Assembly: GCA_024291935.2 (NCBI GenBank)
Contig: CM044310.1
Location: forward strand, 117,872,213 to 117,936,212
Direction of reading: 5' to 3'
Length of the DNA: 64,000 nucleotides
Source: Okapia johnstoni
Lineage: Eukaryota > Chordata > Mammalia > Artiodactyla > Giraffidae
Of this stretch, positions 1 through 18,150 are shown piece after piece (position 1 is the first letter of the stretch; each line of letters opens with the position of its first letter). The translations under genes were made by a program, and so were the position numbers. Below the pieces are notes generated by a model that saw only the letters and a list, made by a program, of their open reading frames with translations, made no database searches and had not been told where the DNA came from.

Positions 1-59
1 ATGACTTTAGTTTTAATTTCTAAAATGTGGAGGAAGGTATTAATCCCAGGTGTGAAAGT

Positions 60-510
60 GACATTCGATGAGGCTTGTGAAACCCTGAGCACCTGCTTCA
101 CACTTGATAAACACTGGACCCTAAATAATCCCCAATTTGGGGTTTCAAGTAACTCATTCCAACAGGAAACCATCATCAATCTGCTTAACAGTCAATCACT
201 GGCCCTTACCATGTCCTCAGGGACCCAAGGAGACACCAACACTGACCCACTCATCCATTCACAAAGGACCTCAACACTCACTCTCCAAGGTCTCTAGTTG
301 AGTGGTTCCTATATGCTTCCATTAGGCCCCCATTTTACTGATTTCATAGGTCCTCAATCACTGGCCCCCTGAATGTATTACAGTGTGAACCTCAAAGCCC
401 TCTGATTCCTAAGCTCCCGCTCCCAATCAGTCACTGCTTCCTACAGTCCCCTAAGCAGTGGATCACTTCCCCAAATGTCCCCTGGCCCCAGGGATGGTTC
501 TCAAGAACCA
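60..510 (+). repeat. Unassigned dispersed repeat, copy A
   Basis: C-rich, low-complexity sequence made of phrases such as 'ctcccaatcagtcactgc' and 'gtggatcacttccccaaatg'. The reverse complement of 8080-8450 matches it closely (the 8090-8150 stretch is nearly identical), and 1850-2250 resembles it in the same orientation. The open frame through it is incidental. I do not recognise the family; an old satellite or LTR-internal repeat is possible. Confidence 0.6.
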
Positions 511-699
511 GGGGACAGACACAGGAAGTTCTACTGTGGGGACATGAACTCTAAATTCATTGTGTCACTCGGTGTTCATTGTGTCAGGTCAGAAATTGAG
601 AAATTCATGATCCCTCAAACAGGAGGAGCAGATATGGACTCCCTGTTCCTGAGGCAAGCTGGATACTCCCTCTGAGAGCAAACCACAAGGGGCCTTCTT

Positions 700-1200
700 T
701 CCTTGTCCACAGGCCTTCCATATTACCAAGGAAACCATGGTCTGGCTGATGAAGAAGTATATGTCTGTTAGAATAGATGTGCTGGGGAGAGTGATGGGGA
801 ATCTGTGGGATGAGTATTGGAGGTGTGTCCAGGGTGAGTGATGGAGGAGATTTACAGTGGGTGATGGGGAGCAGGGTCTTTGAGGAGAGTGATCTCTTCC
901 AGGGCACTGGGGAGGGGGGTGAATGATGAGGGCTGTGTAAGGTGAGTGATGAGAGGGTCTTTGGGCTGAGTGACAGGGAGTCTGTGGGGTGAATGATGAG
1001 GTTCTGAGTGTTGGGGGCAAGTTGGATGTATGGTTCATGAAGTTTAACCCTCCTTTCGTTTTTCTGTATGTATGTGCATCAATACTTTTGTAACCATTAA
1101 ACTCCAAGTGTAGTTTTACTGTTGGGTTTATATCATTGGTGCATGAGACTTGCTCATTTGAGGACAGTGAACATGCATCTGAGGAGGGACTTAAGTTTTG
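700..1200 (+). repeat. Decayed minisatellite plus unique tail, copy B
   Basis: About 690-1015 repeats a degenerate unit of roughly 20-25 bp built on 'gagtgatggggagtctgtg'. It is followed by an AT-rich tail (1020-1200) that aligns in direct orientation with 7870-8060 (shared phrases 'tttctgtatgta', 'ttccaagtgtag/ta', 'gacagtgaacatg'). No coding potential is evident. Confidence 0.55.
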
Positions 1201-1849
1201 AAACTTACAGGAGATGAAGCTGGCCGAGCCCTTAGCACCTGCCTGGCACGTAGAAAACAGTGAATAAAATAAAAGTCACGTATCAGGTACCATGTTTAAT
1301 TTCCACATAATCCTGTCAGCTAAATATTATGTTCATTATTATACCAATTCTGTGGATGAGGAAATGGAGGCCGAGTGCTGTTCCATAACTTGCTTTAAGG
1401 CCAAAAAGGAAGTAAAAGGATGTATGGGGAATCAGTCTAACATCTGCCTCATTCTAAACTGCACACAATCGCCACTATCCCATGTGGTTCCCTACATGAT
1501 CACCATTTCCATTTCCTGTTGCCTTCAGACAGCTTAACTTTTGGAGTGGCCATGTCTGGTGTGCCTACTCTGAGCTACTGGACATTTCACTGCCTATCCA
1601 TGACACCCTACATAGCCCAGCCTTTCCAACAAAGATAAAAGTTAAATTCACCATACCCAACCTCAAACCATGACCTGGAAAACCCACAGATCTGTATCAT
1701 ATCAGGACACTGAATCACTGATTATCTCCCGTCTGGAGATAAGGCTGCCAGAGGATCCTGAAATGCCCCTGAGTCACTGACATGGCCCAAGCTCTGAAAA
1801 TCATTAATCTATCTGATTGCTACTAATTTCACAAATCTCCAAATAATCC

Positions 1850-2252
1850 CCAACACAAGGCTCAAAATATGGCACTCCAATGGAAACCCATCAAGAATCT
1901 GTTCAGCTGCCAGTCAGACTTTTACCATATTCACTGGGACCTAAAGAAGAGCCAACAATGACCGTTTCCCCAAAGACTGTCAACACTCACCATCCAGAAG
2001 CAATGCAGTCAAAAACTCCCATCACTGTCTCCTACACCTCCAGTCAACTGGCCTCAACATGCTCACAATTTCAGCTGTCCTCAGCACCCCATGCTACCAA
2101 CTCCTGTTACCACTCACTGGCCCCCCAAGTGTGCTACATGACCCTCAAGTCCTGCAGTCCCTGAAGCTCCCAGACTCTCAGTCAATTCCCAAACCCTATA
2201 GTCTCCCAAGCCATGAATCACTTCCCCACATGTCCTCCAATACCATCCACTA
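1850..2252 (+). repeat. Unassigned dispersed repeat, copy C
   Basis: Same C-rich vocabulary and orientation as copy A ('cagtcaattccc', 'gaatcacttccccacatgtcc'), more diverged. It ends where a BovB-derived 3' fragment begins near 2255. Confidence 0.5.
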
Positions 2253-2254
2253 AG

Positions 2255-2415
2255 GCAGAAGGAGAAGGGTGCGACAGAGGATGAGATGGTTGGATGGCAT
2301 CATCAACTCAATGAGTTTGCAAAAACTCCAGGAGATAGTGAAGGACAGGGAAGGCTGGGGTGCTGCAGTCCACGGGGTTGCAAAGTTGTACATGAATTAG
2401 CAACTGAACAATAAC
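2255..2415 (+). mobile_element. BovB/Bov-A 3' end fragment
   Basis: Plus-strand match to the ruminant BovB tail: 'gacagaggatgagatgg', 'tggatggcatcatcaactc', then 'cacggggttgcaaag' and an 'actgaacaa'-type terminus. Confidence 0.75.
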
Positions 2416-3166
2416 AACAAAGGGGAAAATATAGTTACTTGGGAAAATGCCAGTAAGTCCAGTTGGGCAGAATTTTCAGGTGATTTTTCCATCATCAGAA
2501 GCGTAACCTAGAAAAGTGGACAATAGTGGCCATAAAGTCACAATGAGGCAGATTTCAGGAAATGGAGAGTGGGTCAGAGTGAGGATCTGAAGCAAAGAAT
2601 CTGAAATGATCCTCCTCATTTATGATAACATGAAGCATTTCCGGGTCATGGGAAGGATAGGAGTTAGAAAGGAACTGCAAGGAGCAGGAATAACACAAAA
2701 ATAACATCGAAATAACTCAGGCCTACAAATTGATGATTGTACAAGGAAACACATTTCAGACTAAGGGAGAATGGGGATGCTTGGGAAGTGAAACAAGAAT
2801 GAAAGATCTGGGATGAACCCCAAGACTGGTAATGAGGCAGGAGATAAACAGACCCCAGGATGAGCAGCTGGAGTTTGTCTCCTGTGAATAGATACTCCAA
2901 ACCCACAGGACGTCTTCTCTTTTGGGAGAAGCTCAGAGGTTGGATGCAGTCACTGCCAGAGAGGTTGCACAATGCAAAGAGAGGGGAAGAAATAAATACC
3001 CTGGATTTTACATTTTCTTCCTTGATGTATTTTTTAAAGAGGAAACAGGATGGTTTCATTTGTAGAGCCTAGTTGTTTGTTCTTGATTATAGCATTCAAC
3101 ATGTAAATTCAAGTCACCTCTTGGTACAGAAACGGCCCTCTTCTACTTTCTTGGGCAGTTAATCCA

Positions 3167-3274
3167 AAATATATGGAACGTTTCATGAATTTGTGTGTCA
3201 TTCTTGCATGGGGCCATGCTAATCTTCTCTGTATCATTCCAATTTTAATATCCATGCTGCTGAATCGCGAGCAC
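3167..3274 (-). pseudogene. U6 snRNA pseudogene
   Basis: The reverse strand reads from 'gtgctcgcgattcagcagc' to 'cgttccatat' and follows U6 snRNA over its whole length, including the 'gatacagagaagattagcatgg' core. It differs from functional U6 by many substitutions, for example in the 5' stem where 'gcttcgg' is expected, and an A in place of the usual C/G in several CpG positions. I see no clear proximal promoter element. It is most likely one of the many dispersed U6 retrocopies and not an expressed gene. Confidence 0.85.
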
Positions 3275-3664
3275 TTCCTCCTTGATTTTAATCTCTAGCA
3301 TTTGACTAACTAACTGAACCTAGTGGGAGGCTAACTAATAAAGATATCTGGAAAATGTAACCTGCAGGGGTAAATCCCACTAGGTTAGAGCAATGTAGGG
3401 GAGGGACCAGGACACTAGCCAAGGACTGATCTGTATATCCACCCATCCTCTCCCATGGGTCCGGTTCAGGAGACCAGACATGAAACTGGACAGAGGTTAT
3501 TTCCGGCTGAGAAAAGTCAGCAAGTATGACCTGATGCACAGACATGAGCTGTGGTGAGAGAAGTGCCTAGGAGATAGAGACTCCGTCCCTCTGAGCTTCT
3601 GTATTCTGCCTCTCACCATGGCCAGAGGACAGGGAGTGGTTCAGTCCACAAACCCAATCATGCA

Positions 3665-4125
3665 CCTCTTGCTGTTCAGCCGCTCAGTTGTGTCCAACTC
3701 TTTGTGACCCCATGGGCTGCAGCACTCCAGACTTCCCTGTCCTTCACTATCTCCTGGAGTTTTTGCAAACTTACGTCTATTGATTCGGTGATGCCATCCA
3801 ACCATCTCATCCTCTGTCATCCCCTTCTCCTTCTGCCTTCAGTCGTTCCCAGGTCTTTTCCAGTGAGTCGGCTCTTCACATCAGGTGGCCAAAGTATTGG
3901 AGCTTCAGCTCCAGCATCAGTCCTATCAATGAATATTCATGGTTGATTTCCTTTAGGATTGACTGGTTTGATCTTCTTGCTGTCCAAGGAACTCTCAAGA
4001 GTGTTCTCCAACACCACAGTTTGAAAGTCTCAACTCTTTGGCGTTCAGCCTTTTTTATGGTCCAACGCTCACATCTGTACATGACTACTGGAAAAACTAT
4101 AGCTTTGACTGTAGCTCCTCTAGGA
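3665..4125 (-). mobile_element. BovB LINE 3' fragment
   Basis: The minus strand carries the C-terminal part of the BovB reverse-transcriptase polyprotein, with residues such as FPVVMYRCERWTIKKAERQR and the conserved tail ending 'gtcacaaagagttggacac'. The frame is broken. It is one of five BovB pieces in this window. Confidence 0.85.
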
Positions 4126-4129
4126 TCCT

Positions 4130-5235
4130 CCAATTCTGTGGGAAACTGTAAGAGGAGGTTATGGGCTAGGACTGCAGAGAATTCACCAAGACAAGGCCAG
4201 CTTCCCTTGGGATTTGGGGGCTTAGATGTAGATCATCTGAGGAAGAGCTTGCTCACCTATATTCAGATGATCCACAGGTGAGTATGAAGCTGGCCCCATG
4301 AGGATCCTCTTAAGCAGAGTCAAACCCAGGGGCTATAAAACACCTTGCTCTACAGATATAATAGTCATCTGAACAAGAAGAGAGAATGAAGTTGAAGAAA
4401 GACAACTGTGTCGAGAAGTGGCCTTGGATTTTCAAGGCATGGGCAATAATCCTAAAAGGCAAAAGGAAAGAATGGGTATGGAAGTGTGGAGGGCAGAGGC
4501 GAAGAGAGGAAACCTTGGCAACATTACATGTAAATATGAATCCAATTAAATATAAACATGAATATAATTGTCTTTGTGTGCATATGTGTATACATTATAA
4601 TACATACATCGTCAATCTAAATAAATCTATATTTAAATAAACCAAGGAAGCAATGAGCAGACAGAAAGCACTTATTTGGGATCAAAGATTTGCAATTTGG
4701 GGCACACAAATTCAGGGAGCAACCAAACCGTGTCCCACATGGGAGTAAAAGTCAGGGGGTTTTAAAAGCAAAGAAGGGAGATTTGCATTACAAAGAATTT
4801 TCACTGGAGTTGGAGGCAGGATCTAGTGTTGGCTGAACATGCTTGAATGCTAAGGCTATAACTAGAGGGTGGAAAAAGTTCGTTGCTGTGACAAGTCGCA
4901 GGTGTTCTTGCAGAGATCTTGAAATATTTGTGGTTTGGCCCAGTTGAAAAGTTCAAGATTCCACCTGGTGGGGATGTGTGTAAGGTCCACCCCCTTAATG
5001 GCCTCCTAGCTCCATTAAGGAAAAAAAATACCCTTGACATAAGTGACTCCATTTTATTTCACATTTCACAACATCATATATATTCTCAGAGTTGGGAATG
5101 CCAGAGTGATAAGCAAATAGTTAAAAGCTTTAAAGACATAAGTTCAACTTTATTTATATATGTAAGCAAATTTATTTATTTATACATTTAAATTTATTTT
5201 TTTATATTTATATAGTTCAACTATATAAAACAAAA
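4130..5235. other. Interval with no recognised gene
   Basis: No exon with usable splice sites was found. The 4650-5040 part (AT-rich, with 'gggttttaaaagcaaagaaggg') has the look of an old LTR or LINE remnant that I cannot name. The 5110-5230 part is simple AT-rich sequence. Confidence 0.4.
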
Positions 5236-5239
5236 AACA

Positions 5240-5373
5240 TTTACCTTGGATAGCAAATCCAAGGTAAATGAAATCAGAAGACAAGTATAAAGACAAGGAG
5301 AATATATTTACCTTGGATAGCAAATCCAAGGTAAATGAAATCAGAAGACAAGGACAAGCCAGGAGAATATATT
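5240..5373. repeat. Two-copy tandem repeat with internal hairpin
   Basis: Two consecutive units of 67 bp (5240-5306 and 5307-5373). Each starts with a perfect 12-bp inverted repeat, 'tttaccttggat' and 'atccaaggtaaa', around a 5-nt spacer 'agcaa' (5240-5268 and 5307-5335). The remainder of each unit, 'tgaaatcagaagacaag...', is nearly identical. It is not a known repeat family to me. Confidence 0.85.
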
Positions 5374-5507
5374 CATAATCATTTTATAGACTAATGATTG
5401 TAGTTCTTATATAAAAGAATTAATCCAAATCTTTAAGAAAAGAAATATACATTAATAATGATGAGACAGATATGAACAGCCATTGAATGGCAGAATGGCA
5501 GGAAAGA

Positions 5508-5795
5508 TTGTTGTTGCTCAGTCATGTCCAACTCGTTGTGATCCCATGAACTACAGCACACCAGGCTTTTCTTTCCTTCACTATCTCCCAAAGTTTGCTC
5601 ATACTCATGTCCATTGAGTTGGTGATACCATCCAACCATCTCATCCTCTGTCGTCCCCTTCTCCTCCCCCCCTCAATCTTTCCCAGCATCAGGGTCTTTT
5701 CCAATGAATAGGCTCTTCAAGGCTCTTCACATCAGGTGGCCAAAGTATTGGAACTTCAGCTTCAGCATCAGTCCTTCCAATGAATATTCAGGGTT
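5508..5795 (-). mobile_element. BovB LINE 3' fragment
   Basis: Minus-strand BovB tail with the protein signatures [20 protein letters not shown] and [14 protein letters not shown]. 5'-truncated and short, with no flanking duplication obvious by eye. Confidence 0.8.
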
Positions 5796-6292
5796 GGCAG
5801 AACAGATTAGAATGGAAAGTAATAATCATTATGAAACCTACTTAAAAATACTTCACTTTCATGTCTATAATAAGAAATTCTAGTTAAAACTATAATGGGT
5901 ACATTTTTCATTGGTAAGATAGAAAGATCCAAATCAGTGCTAATGTGCACTGCTGTTGAGGTTGGAGAGAGGCAGAGATGAATCACATTATAGGGGATGG
6001 TGATGCTAATTGGCACAACCTCCTGGAGAGTCACTTGGCCATACTGTATCTATCAACACTGGTAATGTATGTGCCCTCTGACTGAGGAATTCAAATTCAC
6101 ACAGACATTTTAGCAGACAGGCATACCTTGGGGATAGTTCAGGTTCACGATAAAGCAAATACCTCAATAAAGTGAGGCAAACAATATTTTTTCTTCCAGT
6201 GCATAAAAGTTATGTTTACAATATATTTTTACATTACACAGTCCAGTGAGTGTGCAATAGCAATATGTCTCTAAAAAAAAATATGTACAGGG

Positions 6293-7120
6293 CTTCCCTG
6301 GTGGCGTGGTGGTAAAGAATCCTCCTGCCAATGCAGGAAACGCAGGTTCTATCCCTAGTCCAGGATGATCCCACATGTCACAGAGCAACTAAGCCTGATT
6401 ACCACAACTACTATGACTGTGCTCTAGAGCCCGGCAGCCCATGTGCCACAACTGTTGCAGGAAGGGGGACCCCTTCCAGGGCCCAAAACTGGGCTCTTGT
6501 CTAACACTCGGAAATGACTTGTCCGAGGAGACACATGTGCTGACAAAGCAAGAGATTTTATTGGGAAAGGGCACCCGGGTGGAGAGCAGTAGGGTAAGGG
6601 AACCCAGGAGAACAGCTCTGCCACGTGGCTCAGTCTTGGGTTTTATGGTGATGGGATTAGTTTCCTGGTGGTCTTTGGCCAATCATTCTAATTCAGAGTC
6701 TTTTCCTGGTGGCGCACACATCGCTCAGCCAAGATGGATACTAGCAAGAGGGATTCTGGGAAGTGGACAGACACGCGGTGTCTCCTTTTGACATTTTCCA
6801 AACTCTTCCGGTTGGTGGTGGCTTATTAGTTCAGTATTCTTTAACAGGATCTCCTGTCATAAAACAGCTCATGCGAATGGTTACTATGGTGCCTGACCAG
6901 GGTGGGTGGTTTCAATCAGTGTTCTTCCCCTAACACAACTACTTAAGTCCACACACCAAGAGCCCATGCTCTGCAACAAGAGAAGCCATCGCAATGAGAG
7001 AAGCCCAAACACCACGATGAGAGAGTAGCCCTTACTCAAATCAACACCAAAAGGGCTGTTGCTGCAGTCCTTGCAGCAACAAAGACCCAGTAGTGCTAAA
7101 AATAAATGAAAATAAATATT
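6293..7120 (+). mobile_element. CHR-type tRNA-derived SINE, split by an LTR
   Basis: The plus-strand head 'gggcttccctggtggcg' with an A-box/B-box-like 'ggttctatccc' begins near 6293. The body stops at 'gtgccacaac' (6452) and resumes at 'tacttaagtcc' (6940), continuing to an A-rich 'aaaaataaatg' tail near 7110. The intact homologous element at 44876-45145 shows the two halves belong together. Everything between is the LTR at 6453-6933. Confidence 0.8.
6453..6933 (-). mobile_element. Solo endogenous retroviral LTR
   Basis: About 481 bp flanked on both sides by 'cacaac' (6447-6452 and 6934-6939), which is the target-site duplication; because of overlap with the TG...CA ends its length is 4-6 bp. 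Read on the minus strand, the element has a TATA-like 'cataaaa' followed by an AATAAA polyadenylation signal at about 6551-6560 ('cccaataaaatc'), the expected U3-R-U5 order. No gag, pol or env sequence lies beside it, so it is a recombined solo LTR. It resembles ruminant BTLTR-type elements, but the subfamily is not certain. Confidence 0.75.
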
Positions 7121-7689
7121 TTTTAATGTACAAAGCTTAATTCAAAAATACTTTTTTGCTAAAATATGCTAACCATCATTTGAGCCTTCGGAGAGTTGTA
7201 ATCTTTTTAGTAGTAACATCAAAGATCACTATCACAAATCACCATAAAAACATAATAATAAAAAGTTTGAAATACTGCAATAAATACCAAAATGTGACAC
7301 AGAGACATGAAGTGAGCAAATGCTGTTGGAAAAATGGCGCTAACAAACTTGCTCTACCCTGGGCTGCCCCAAACCTTCAACTTGTTTTTATAAAAAGGTG
7401 GGGGCAATATCTGTGAAGCACAATGAAGTCAAGAACAATAAAATGAGAAATGCCTTAGGCCTCTCAAAAATCACCTCATTAATGTCACAAAAGAGTCTTT
7501 AAAGGCTCTCATTACTAAGGAAATCACGAAGCTTTTAGGAGTTCTCTGCCAAGCTTTTAGGAGTTCTCTGTCAAGGTCTGCACCTTTGGGCTCCCCACAG
7601 ATCTCTGCTTCTCTGGGCAGTCTTGACAGGGAAGAAGAGGCCAGATGGTGAGAAAGGGGCTTTAAATCAGTGTGAAAAGCACGGCTTTG

Positions 7690-8480
7690 AGAGAAAAGGG
7701 TTGAGGTGATTTGGAACATTAGCAATGGGGAATCTGCGGGGTCGATGAGGGGGAATCCGCTTGGTGTGAGTGGTGTTGGGAATTGGGGGCCGAGTGATGG
7801 GGGTCTGTGGAATGAGTGATGTCGGGTTTGCGGAGTGTGTGGTGGGGTTCTTAGTGATGGGAGCTGTGGGGTAAGTGGGGTTTTCTAATTTAAGTTTAAT
7901 GCTTGGCTCGTTGATTTTCACTCTTTCTTGCGTTATTTCTGTATGTAAAGAAGTATTTTTTTAACTTGAATTCCAAGTGTACTTTAATACCAGATTTTAT
8001 ATTGTTGGCCCATGAAATCTGTTTATACGATAGTGAACATGGGTCTTAAGAGGGCCTTGGTATGGTACTGGGAACCATTTGGGGAAGTGACCCACTGCTT
8101 GGGGGACTGTAGGAGGCAATGACTGACTGGGAGCAGGAGCTTTGAGGGTCACATTGTAACACATTCGAGGGAGATAGTGATTGACGGAGGATCTGTGAAA
8201 TCAGTAAAGTGTTTGGGGTGCCAAGGGCAGTATTTGGGAACCAGTTGATGGGAGACCTAGTGGGCCAGTGATGGAGGTTTGTGAAGCTGATTGATTTGCT
8301 TTCTGGGCAGTGAGTGTTGTCCTTTGGAAATCAATGAATGGGTCAGTGTTGGTCTCAACTTGGGTTTCTGTGGACATGGTTAAGGATAAGTGATTGGGTG
8401 TTGAGCAAATCAATGATAGTTTCCTCCTGGGGTGCATTATTTGGAACCCTATGTTGGGGGTTATATAATGGTGATTGGGA
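7690..8480 (+). repeat. Dispersed repeat, copy D (joins B-type and inverted A-type)
   Basis: 7720-7870 is the same degenerate minisatellite as copy B. 7870-8060 matches the tail of copy B in the same orientation. 8080-8450 matches copies A and C in the opposite orientation. Copy D therefore shows that the A-type and B-type sequences are parts of one larger repeat. Confidence 0.6.
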
Positions 8481-8825
8481 GTCCTAGTACATGTCTGCAG
8501 GTTTTCCAAGTGAAGGTGGGGTTCCATACACTGAATTTTTGTCAGAAAAGGTTGAGCTGTCTGTATTATGGATGGGCACTGAAATCTCCAGAATCTCAGT
8601 TCCAGACATGGGCTACTTGAAGCCTAAGCTCTCTGAAGGCAACAGGAAATGTAAATGGTGTTTCTGGAAATTCACTATGTAGAAGGCCACATGTGATAGT
8701 GGCAAATGTGTGCAGTTTAAAATGAGGCAGACCTGGGACGCCTCAGAATTCCCTTTGGAGACTGAGTGACCTTAGGCAAATTAGGTAACAGCAGTCAGCT
8801 TCAGTTTTCCTCATCCACGAAATGA

Positions 8826-9024
8826 GTATGAAAGTGAAAATGAAAGTTACTCAGTCTGACTCTTTATGACCCCATGAACTATACAGTCCATGGAATTTTC
8901 TAGGCCAGAATACTGGAGTGGGTAGCCTTTCCCTTCTCCAGGGGATCTTCCAACCCAGGAATCAAACCAGGGTCTCCTGCATTGCAGGCGGATTCTTTAC
9001 CAACTGAACTATCAGGGAAGCCCT
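8826..9024 (-). mobile_element. Bov-tA SINE
   Basis: Minus-strand tRNA-Glu-like head (reverse complement of 'gtaaagaatccgcctgcaat') followed by the BovB-derived body ('ccagtattctggcctag'). Near full length. Confidence 0.9.
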
Positions 9025-9692
9025 CAAATGGGTATAATAATGATATTTAGCTGACAGGGTGGTGTGAAAATTACTCAAGGTATCTGATACCTGACTCAGC
9101 AACTTGCTGATTTTTATTCAGCAAGTAATAAATAAAATAATTTTTATTTTATTTTTTATTGTTTATCATGTGCCAGGTTATGAGGTTCTGAGGACTTGAC
9201 AAACCTCATCTCATGGAAGTTTCTCAATGTCTATGATAAATACCTTCCTCTTCATTTTGGAAACTGCCACTAAAATAATGTCTTTCTCTTCTCATAGTTA
9301 AAAGGTATGCCAGAGCTGCAATTAAACCTTCATGAATTTTAGTCCAAATCTCTTCACTTTTCTTATTTTTTACCCCAATAGATAGATTCCTGAGTTTTGT
9401 TTACCCTCATGTTGTGGACATAGTGACTTTCACCTAATGGCCCTCAGAAATTCCTGTGGAGTGGATATTAGATGAGTAATGACGTGGTTACTGCCTTTCC
9501 AGAATTTCCGGTGGCCCTCCAGAGCCCCTGGGTCAGGCCACATCACAGAGACTGCAGGATCTCCCTACACAGCTCAGGTTGACTCTTCCCAGCAGCTCTG
9601 ATTGGAGTCTTCTGATGCCCACCCAGCTCCAGGCTCCTGGGAAGAGTGGAGTTGTCAGCAAAAGAGACCAAGAATTGAAGCCCAGAAGGGAC

Positions 9693-16458
<6,766 letters not shown>

Positions 16459-16939
16459 TCTGTGCAAGGCTTTACCCAGAAGTCAATTCCTAGTATGCAT
16501 AAACATCAATGAAACTAACAATTTCTTGAAGAAGAAAAAACATGAGGCAGATATAATCATATATTATAGAATTCATGCTTCAGAAAATCTTTAGGGATGC
16601 ACTGCATGTCTCCAAGTTACACATATTTTATGAGGGAAATTACTCAGGAAAGAACTTTTAAGAATGAGTGGAAATGTCTATATTTGTACTAGCTTCATTA
16701 AAAGTTATCAAATTCATTTGAGGAAGAAACCCTGACTAATACTTTGAGAAAAGAGTTTCTATAGAGTAAGACAGATTGTTACCAGATTATTTACAGGAAA
16801 ATTTGTGGGAATTTATATTAATGAGAACCCTATTTAATGTGGAATATCGTTATTTTTAGGCTGCCAGCAAACTAAATGATGACTTGGCAATATTATGTAT
16901 ATGTGTGTGTATCTGTATACTTATGTATATATGTATATT

Positions 16940-16956
16940 TATGTCTGCAGGTCAGC

Positions 16957-16989
<33 letters not shown>

Positions 16990-16992
16990 TAT
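16940..16992. repeat. (TA)n/(CA)n microsatellite
   Basis: About ten TA units followed by ACACAC repeats, just downstream of the ZNF175 coding end. Confidence 0.8.
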
Positions 16993-17324
16993 ACTCAATT
17001 CTGTAGTTTTTCCTACAGAATTCACTGTGTAACCAGAGGTGTTGATTATACATTTTTAAAAAGAACGTAACACTTGTTTAATCAGATTTACTCCCTATTG
17101 AATTTACATCCTGAGGTTGCACAGTCAATAATTATTCTTTATGTACACAGATGAATGTACTTTTTTGGTAAATGCATAAATGTGATTCTGATACTCACAG
17201 TGTAGCTTTTCTCTTCTTTCATGGTTAGTTCAGCTCTACTCTCCCCTTTCCACCTCCACCATCTATGGCGACCCTTTTAGTATGGAGTCTTTTATATGTT
17301 TATACAGGCTCCTATCATCTGTGT

Positions 17325-17552
17325 CAGGAGTCAGCAAACTGGCCATCAGCCAAATCTGGTTGGCCACACGTTTTTTAAATAAAGTTTTATCGGAACACAG
17401 CCATGGTCGTTTGTGTGATGTCTGTGGCTGCTTTTGTGCTCCAGTGGCAGAGCTGAGTAGTTGTGGCAAAGGCCATATGGCTTGCAAACTGAAAGTATTT
17501 ACCCTCCAGCTCAGAAAGAAGTCTGCCAACACTTGTTATTCCCACACACTCA
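17325..17552 (+). mobile_element. Old hAT-like DNA transposon remnant
   Basis: It starts 'caggagtcagcaaactgg' and ends 'gaagtctgccaacac', decayed versions of the CAGGGGTC...GACCCCTG termini of a common mammalian hAT element. It contains the typical 'aataaagttttatcggaaca' phrase. I recognise the element but am not sure of its family name. Confidence 0.6.
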
Positions 17553-17740
17553 TTGCTATGCTCATAAGCTTACACCTATATAGGTACTCTTCCCTCTTTG
17601 TTTTGTAAATATCGAATCATATCACATAGCTTGTGCACTTGTTCTTTTCAGTCTACAACACAGCTGTTCAGTGACTGCATCAGTGTTCTATCAGTATGAG
17701 GACATGCTGTAATTTATTCCGCTACCCTCATTTTTGGGGG

Positions 17741-17847
17741 GGGGGGGAGGCACACCCAGGATCTTAGTTCCGTGACCAGGGATCAAACCTGTATCCTCTG
17801 CATTGGGAACTCAGAGTCTTAACCGCTGGACTGCCAGGGAAGTCTCC
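17741..17847 (-). mobile_element. CHR-2 type SINE
   Basis: The minus strand carries 'ggagacttccctggcagtcc' followed by 'ggttaagactctgag' and a 'gatccctggtcacgg' B-box-like stretch. A run of 12 or more G's adjoins it at about 17736-17747. Confidence 0.8.
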
Positions 17848-18150
17848 ACATATTTTATTATTCTTGCCCACTCCCCCCCTCCTTTTTTTTTCTGCTGTAA
17901 GAAAGGAGCAGAACAGCATAATTTGTAAGTAGACAGGCCCAGGAGCCAGAGTCCTGTGCATCGGTGCCTGCTCAGTCATGTCTGCCTCTTTGCAACCCCG
18001 TGGACTGTAGCCCATCAGGCTCTTCTGTCCATGGGATTTCTCAAGCAAGAACACTGGAGTGGTTTGCCATTTTCTCCTCCAGGGGATCTTCCTGACCCAG
18101 GGGTCAAACCTGCATTTCCTGTGTCTCCAGCATTGGTAGGTGGATTCTTT

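Noticed and set aside
1..297. 98-codon frame at the window start
   Set aside because: Lies in the dispersed repeat that recurs inverted near 8.2-8.5 kb; no homology to a protein family.
5240..5373. Hairpin repeat as a CRISPR-like array
   Set aside because: Only two units, no spacers of regular varied sequence, eukaryotic context.
6389..6791. Open frames across the 6.4-6.8 kb region as genes
   Set aside because: They fall inside the solo LTR and cross its boundary into the SINE.
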